Below are positions 19,401 to 23,901 of a DNA stretch of 23,901 nucleotides, one piece after another. Every line of letters starts with the position of its first letter. The first letter of the stretch is position 1. The position numbers and the translations under genes were made by a program. Origin of the DNA: Schoenoplectus triqueter (taxonomy: Eukaryota > Streptophyta > Magnoliopsida > Poales > Cyperaceae); the NCBI GenBank assembly GCA_964058805.1, contig CAXKVV010001929.1, positions 1 through 23,901 on the forward strand, given 5' to 3'. The notes beneath the pieces were generated by a model. The model made no database searches. It had not been told where the DNA came from and saw only the letters and a program-made list of their open reading frames with translations.

Positions 19401-22400
19401 TACTTACTGTTAACCGATTTCAATCTCTTTACAAATAAAAAAAAAACAGACAATAATTTACATATTATTTCAAAATCTCTGTTATACGATTTAGCATATA
19501 TAAGCTTATATATAACCAATTTGTTATTCAAAGTTAAAAATAGGAAAATGTACCTTTTGTACGTATCCCTCAATATAGCGAAGCATGTTGTTCGAATAAA
19601 GGTAGTGAGTCAAGTCAGGAACAAAGCCAAAACGATCACAGACATTAATAAGGGGCCGTGCATCTGGCAGTTTGGCCTCCATCAAGAAGTTCTTTGTTTT
19701 CTCTGGGTCATAGAAGTTGGACTCTCTTGTGACTCTTTCAACCTCTTTGAGCTGACCTGTTCTAGCCGCTGCTTCTATGTATTTGAAATGAATATCAGGG
19801 TCCTCACTGTTACAGTAAGAACAATTTCCTTAGTTTTCTTTTAATTCAATCTAACAAGTTCCAAAACTTGCTGTTTAAATAGCGACATCCAAAATACGCA
19901 ATTATCAAGCTAAAATAATTTATAAATTATAAGGTAATGAGATCTAATAGCACAAAAAAAAAAAAACCTTGAGCTCAAATAAGAACCAAGGAAGAAGTAA
20001 AGGCCTTCATAAGACTTGAATTGTTCAAAGAGCTTGATGCATGCTTCTACTCCCAATTGCTCGGAGTATTCTTTCGCAACCTAAAAAGAAAATTATCATT
20101 CAGCATTATTGTTTTTCTGAATATAAGGTCACATACTTCAATAACAAGTTAACAACATAAGAAGTTGGTCTCATTATGTCACCTGAACAATAATTTGGAG
20201 GTTTCCTCTTAGATTGACAAGTAGAAGGTCCTTCATGCACTCCAAAGCCCATTCCTTTGAGAGTGTACCAAAGAACTCTACTAATGCCTGAAACAATTAT
20301 TGCAGAAATTTAACCACATATAGCTTAACACGACATTAATGTAACAGGAAAACAACAGAACTCAAGAATATTTACCTGAGGCTCGATTGCATGAGTATTC
20401 ACAATAACACGCTTGATGTCAGGCAACTCAGAGTAATGCTGCATAACAAAAATCACTTGTTAGAAAGACAGCACAAAATCTTATTGAATGAGTGTAACAC
20501 CAGTCTGAAAAACCTAAAAAACAGAGAACCTGAAGAGCCCTCATGAAGAGACCGGCTTTCTCACAAAGCTGAGCAATTCTGGGACGGTCATAATGACTGA
20601 ACATGCCATTTGCTAAGATTGCATCAGCAACATTTGGATATGTTACCAGGTTGATCTCCAAAACCTACAAAATGACCCAATGATGATTGTTATTGTTTGC
20701 AGAATAGAACATAATCCCGATTGGTTCACAGAACATCATCATGTGCGTTGAAACAATAATAATACAGCTTAAATATGGTAAAGAGACGAAAAAATGACCT
20801 TAGTCTGAAGAAAAGCATGCTCGGGAAGGTTTGGCTTCAACACATCTAGTAAAAATGCAGTTGCCTCTCTGATCATATTTCTCTGGATGGTGATCAAGTT
20901 AAAACCATATAGAATTTTAATCAGTAACCAAAACACAACTCCAAGCTTTTAAAAAACAGTAAGTTTTAACATTTTAACGGTTTGACAAACTCCGACGTTA
21001 AGTTTTTGAGAAAAAAACGGATTTAATAGGTTTTCTGTGATTTAACCGTTTTATCTCACATTAAGCCCGTTAAAACCGTTAATGTTTTTTGAAAAAAAAA
21101 ACGCATTTAATGACTGAAATTTTTTTGTTTCAAATCTTAATAGTTAGTGACTATAAATTTTTATTTTTTTAATGTAAATTAATGCCCTAATAAAAATATG
21201 AAGCAAATTCATTATATAATAGTTTAGTATAATTTAAGATTTTAAACTTTTAAGTACTTAATTAATGTTGTAATTATTATTTTTACTTAATTTAGTTAAT
21301 TATTAAGTACTAATGATATGAGAATGTATTTCTTAGCCTTTTTAAATATGAATTAGTAGATAAAAAGTGATTGACCGTTTTTTAATTTAACGGCCGTATA
21401 AAACCGTTAAAACTGTTAACCGTTAACTATTCACCTTACCGTTAAGGGCCGTTAAACGTTTTTTAAAAGCTTGCACAACTCTAATGTGGATTATTAAAAT
21501 TGCAACGAAGAATGAATTGCATACCTGAAGAAAGAGATCAGTGATTGTATTGTAATCTACGGGACAGCCCCCCTCCATTTGTGACATCATGAGTGCAAAA
21601 TTCACCGCTCCCTGTTTTATGTTCAGAATAAAGATTGTTGAGAAGTGAAAACTAGAAAATACATCCATATAAGCATCATAAACATTAAGTATTATACCTG
21701 TGGATCTGATCTCAAAATTGTCTGGAGAAGGAAAAGATAATCTGGAGTGTATCCAACCTATTATACCGAGATGAAATGTTTAGCTCTTTAAAAAAAAGCT
21801 TTTAGGAATAACATAATGCATTAGTTCCTAAAAGAACTCCAAAATCAAACCTGCTTTGAGTATATAAGAATTTTGTCAAACTCTCTCCTCTCAGCAAAGG
21901 CAGCAACAACCTTTGGGGTGGCCCTTGCCTTAATATAGATCTTCAATGCCATGTCATTATCCACAGTCTAAAGCAAAAAAAAAACACACATAAAACACTT
22001 GAAATATTCACTCCTAGTATTATTCTTGCTAAGAAGTATAGGCATACCTTTACAAGATCTCCAAGCTCTTCACTGCATTCCAGCTTATCCTCAGCCAACC
22101 AATTTTCCAATAGGTTCTTTTTGTTTTGATTTACAACTAGGCGAGATAGTTCGAGTGATTCAAAAGCATTTAGTTTTCCTTTGGTTAACAATGTGCCAAA
22201 GTATTGCAGCAGTGGAGGTGTTTGACCAGATTGCACAGGAACACTCTGGACAAATAATGAAATTGAGCAGTTTGACAAATTATAGTCGGTAAAATGAATT
22301 TTCATTGGAAACCATTAGGAAAAGATCACATAAAATAAGTAGGTATTACCTGAAATTTGGCAACTGTTTCAGGGGTCCTAAGGAGACCCTGGGGAGATTC

Positions 22401-23819
22401 AGCTGCCAACTCAGCAGCTTCTTTATACTTTGTCTGCACAAATAGCTCCTGGAATCTTTGCAAAACCTGCTCACAACAAAAAAAAAAACAAACAAATTAT
22501 AAACTATAATCATAGTAACAATTATTGTAAAAAGCTAACAACATTAGCAGTAGCCACTGTTGTTGCGATTATTAAAATGTTATGTACAAAAGGAGTTGAG
22601 ATAGGAAATTATTAGTACATATAATCTTATATTACCAGATTCTCTGCACCAGGAAGGTTAGCTCTCCTTGCAAGATTCACAGCAAGCTCTAGGTTATTCA
22701 GCTGCAGTAAAAAGCAAAAATGAACTTCAAACAAGCATCACTTAATAAATGCACCAAAAAGATCTACAGAAAAGACTAGCAAATTGCTTACCTGACCACT
22801 AACAAATGGCACAATGGTAGCATCATTGACATTTGCAAGGAGAACCTGGCCTTTTCTATTAACTGCATAAAAACCCCCACTGGCCGTGGCTTCTGTTGTG
22901 AGAAAAATTGGATCTGCACTTATTCTATTTCTATAAACAGCAGCAGCTGTCTCCAAGTCATAAACAAAAAGTAACCCTAGCTTCGTTATCACATAGATCA
23001 GGCCATACTTCTGTGAAATCTGCTTCCAGAAAAAATAAACAGACATTCAGTAAACGTTATTACTTATCAGGAAAAACTTTGTTCTTTCATTTTTTTTTCT
23101 TTTCATTTTGCTTGCCATAAAAGAGATATATTAATGCAATAATGCATATGGACAAGGGAGCCCCTGAAACCAGAATATTTACTATGCAACAACGGGAAAT
23201 TGAAATAAAGTCAACTGCCTAATAATTATACTCAAGGTTTTACTTGAGCTTATGGACAAGACTCCAAATTCTGGAGAAGTGTGAGTAAACTTCCATGATA
23301 GGGGAACTAGGGAAGAAGTGCTACACCTGCATTGCTACAGGGAAGTCATCTTGGAAATCCGGTGGGAAAAAGAGATCAGCTTGCTTCTTTGCAAAACCAG
23401 GCTTTCCTGGCAATGATAAATAAACAAATTATGAAACAGCTAGAAAAACAGAAGCTAATTGTATAGAAAGATTATTAGAGTCCATAAGCAATATTACCAG
23501 GCTGGGCACCAAGTTCAATTACATGCAACTTTGAGGTAATCTGACCAGCATTGCTAGTCTTTGAGGCAAAACAGATCAAAGTAGAAGGAGTATCATTTCC
23601 AGCAATCTGAATTATAAAAAGAAAAAAGGGAAGTGCACAGTCAGGAATCAGTTCCAGATACAATGAAATATAATGAGGTTTTTCTTTAAAAAAACTAACA
23701 GGAAATTATAGACTATTAACCTTGAAAGTGCTAAAAGTGGCTGCATGTGCTTCAAGAGCCTGACTACGTTGCTGCTCAACAGAGAAGAGTTGCATGTTTC
23801 CTTTAACCAATTGCGGCCT
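13272..23819 (-). CDS. CHC: Clathrin heavy chain, 25 exons, N-terminus outside window
   Basis: Clathrin heavy chain forms the three-legged triskelion that coats vesicles at the plasma membrane and trans-Golgi. Exons, in order of translation: 23819-23721, 23606-23498, 23406-23327, 23019-22792, 22701-22636, 22466-22350, 22245-22048, 21967-21851, 21757-21698, 21611-21525, 20882-20799, 20664-20530, 20438-20376, 20287-20183, 20080-19968, 19806-19554, 19285-19149, 18848-18570, 17325-16323, 15822-15337, 14747-14577, 14356-14171, 13940-13818, 13720-13610, 13439-13272. All borders I read are GT-AG. The exons total 4,578 bases, 1,525 residues plus a TAG, with no internal stop. Plant proteins have about 1,700 residues, so some 180 N-terminal residues are missing on the right. 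The encoded parts are the end of the beta-propeller ([34 protein letters not shown]), linker, distal and proximal legs of clathrin repeats, and the trimerisation region. It looks fully functional. The paralogue cannot be assigned. Confidence 0.97.
13610..13720 (-). other. CHC: Clathrin penultimate exon, charged helix next to the trimer hub
   Basis: It encodes 37 residues, [20 protein letters not shown] and onward, rich in Lys and Glu and strongly helical in character. It lies at the C-terminal hub of the family, after the trimerisation helix. It is easily missed because it is short. Confidence 0.92.
14748..15336 (-). other. CHC: Clathrin intron 20, nothing further seen
   Basis: 589 bases of ordinary AT-rich intron; no terminal repeats, tandem repeats or coding frame supported. 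Confidence 0.6.
15823..16322 (-). other. CHC: Clathrin intron 19, nothing further seen
   Basis: 500 bases without recognisable element boundaries. Confidence 0.6.
16323..17325 (-). other. CHC: Clathrin 1,003-bp exon, distal-to-proximal leg and knee
   Basis: This single exon encodes about 334 residues of clathrin repeats, from [14 protein letters not shown] to [12 protein letters not shown]. It is by far the longest exon of the gene, beside others of 60-490 bases. It covers the leg part where light chains bind in the animal protein. Its antisense strand is open for long stretches, which is a shadow of codon use. Confidence 0.93.
17501..17543. repeat. 15-bp direct repeat in clathrin intron 18
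   Basis: ATAACAATCAAGATA occurs at 17501-17515 and 17529-17543, just left of the GC-rich insertion. Confidence 0.85.
17556..18176. mobile_element. GC-rich insertion in clathrin intron 18 with candidate target duplication
   Basis: A 621-bp block of unusual composition (C-rich pyrimidine tract, GGCGGCCACC repeats) sits in an AT-rich intron. It is flanked by AGATAAATTGCCCATCT (17539-17555) and AGATAAATTTCCCATCT (18177-18193), 16 of 17 identical. GGGGAGGCA near the left end is inverted as TGCCTCCCC near the right end. The long duplication and short A-run at the right end favour retroposition; the inverted sequence favours a DNA element. Family not recognised. Confidence 0.5.
17830..17980. repeat. 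55-bp minisatellite in clathrin intron 18
   Basis: Units beginning ACCAAGGCGGCCACCAC or close variants start at 17830, 17885, 17940 and 17965. The first three steps are 55 bp apart and the last is shortened to 25 bp. Reading frames through it are repeat-driven and not taken as genes. Confidence 0.8.
18344..18379. repeat. Compound microsatellite in clathrin intron 18
   Basis: A run of 11 C, then (CA)n, then an A-run in direct succession. Length variation and sequencing error are both likely here. Confidence 0.85.
19070..19145. repeat. Perfect 38-bp tandem duplication in clathrin intron 17
   Basis: Two identical 38-bp units (19070-19107 and 19108-19145), beginning ATCAAACATAAC on the plus strand. 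The second unit ends two bases from the exon 17 splice donor (19147-19148 on the minus strand). The identity suggests a recent event. Confidence 0.92.
20942..21473. mobile_element. hAT-type MITE in clathrin intron 10
   Basis: Perfect 16-bp terminal inverted repeats CAAGCTTTTAAAAAAC (20942-20957 and reversed at 21458-21473) are bounded by a perfect 8-bp target duplication CACAACTC (20934-20941 and 21474-21481). The length is 532 bp with no coding frame. Subterminal parts are dense in CCGTTAA/TTAACGG motifs, the usual form of transposase-binding clusters in hAT elements. The centre is very AT-rich. Confidence 0.92.
23020..23326 (-). other. CHC: Clathrin intron 3, nothing further seen
   Basis: 307 bases with a long pyrimidine tract on the minus-strand left part; no insertion signature found. 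Confidence 0.55.
23721..23819 (-). other. CHC: Clathrin exon with duplicated splice acceptor
   Basis: This is the first exon in the window ([17 protein letters not shown]...). Its acceptor TATAG|AGG lies inside a 17-bp sequence TATAGAGGCCGCAATTG that is repeated 59 bases upstream (23867-23883, minus strand), across a 42-bp insertion. Using the near acceptor keeps the known protein frame. Using the far one adds 59 bases, shifts the frame and meets TGA in the next exon. Confidence 0.88.
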
Positions 23820-23824
23820 CTATA

Positions 23825-23866
23825 CAACAACAACAAAGCCTTTAATCCCAAATAAATTGGCATAGG
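23825..23866 (-). mobile_element. SINE-like 3' tail, 42 bp, with 17-bp target duplication
   Basis: The minus strand reads ...TTTGGGATTAAAGGC, then TTTGTTGTTGTTG, the style of plant SINEs of the Au/TS kind that end in TTG repeats. It is bounded exactly by two copies of CAATTGCGGCCTCTATA (23808-23824 and 23867-23883). It is far shorter than a whole SINE (usually 150-200 bp), so 5' truncation on insertion is inferred. The family assignment comes from memory of the tail sequence. Confidence 0.75.
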
Positions 23867-23901
23867 CAATTGCGGCCTCTATAATTGATAAAATAACAAA
23901 C

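Noticed and set aside
23648..23869. 73-codon minus-strand frame at the right edge
   Set aside because: It is the clathrin exon read in the wrong frame from the duplicated outer acceptor; the true frame starts at 23819.

Overview
The window is nuclear DNA of a flowering plant. It holds spliced genes with GT-AG introns, a plant-type clathrin heavy chain with a Pro/Gly/Met-rich tail, a Euonymus-lectin (EUL, ricin-B-like) gene, and AT-rich intergenic DNA packed with LTR retrotransposons, MITEs and retroposed fragments. Nothing in it is bacterial. I cannot name the species.

Layout, left to right. Positions 1-3572 are the 5' part of a decayed Ty1/copia element on the minus strand: LTR 3373-3572, tRNA-iMet primer site, gag-protease, a deleted integrase, reverse transcriptase and the start of RNase H running off the left edge. 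Positions 3851-4109 are a poly(A)-tailed retroposed fragment with an 18-bp target duplication. Positions 4529-5689 are a solo LTR with a perfect 5-bp target duplication, itself split by a 516-bp hAT-type MITE with an 8-bp target duplication. Positions 6135-8367 are a 2.2-kb non-autonomous LTR retrotransposon with both LTRs; its interior carries a decayed, intronless, gene-like reading frame that may be a captured host transcript. Positions 8904-10050 (+) are three exons of a two-domain EUL lectin gene whose first domain lacks its N-terminal half in this window. Positions 10292-11125 (-) are a very decayed copia relic. Positions 11771-12110 (-) are a broken fragment of an ABCG (WBC11-clade) half-transporter gene.

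From 13272 to the right edge the minus strand carries 25 coding exons of a clathrin heavy chain gene. Read through the splice sites they give 1,526 in-frame codons (1,525 residues plus stop), which is the C-terminal nine-tenths of a protein of about 1,700 residues. About 180 N-terminal residues lie beyond the right edge. This is the one plainly intact gene. Its introns hold a hAT MITE with a perfect 8-bp target duplication (intron 10), a GC-rich minisatellite insertion (intron 18), a perfect 38-bp tandem duplication beside a splice donor (intron 17), and a 42-bp SINE-like tail whose 17-bp target duplication has copied a splice acceptor (exon 1 of the window).

The genes do not form a pathway. 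Clathrin heavy chain is a housekeeping coat protein, the lectin is probably a nucleocytoplasmic carbohydrate-binding stress protein or its remnant, and the ABCG piece is dead. The window shows a conserved gene bordered by a region worn down by nested insertions. I found no new multi-gene system. The most unusual items are the duplicated splice acceptor, the gene-bearing non-autonomous LTR element and the truncated two-domain lectin.
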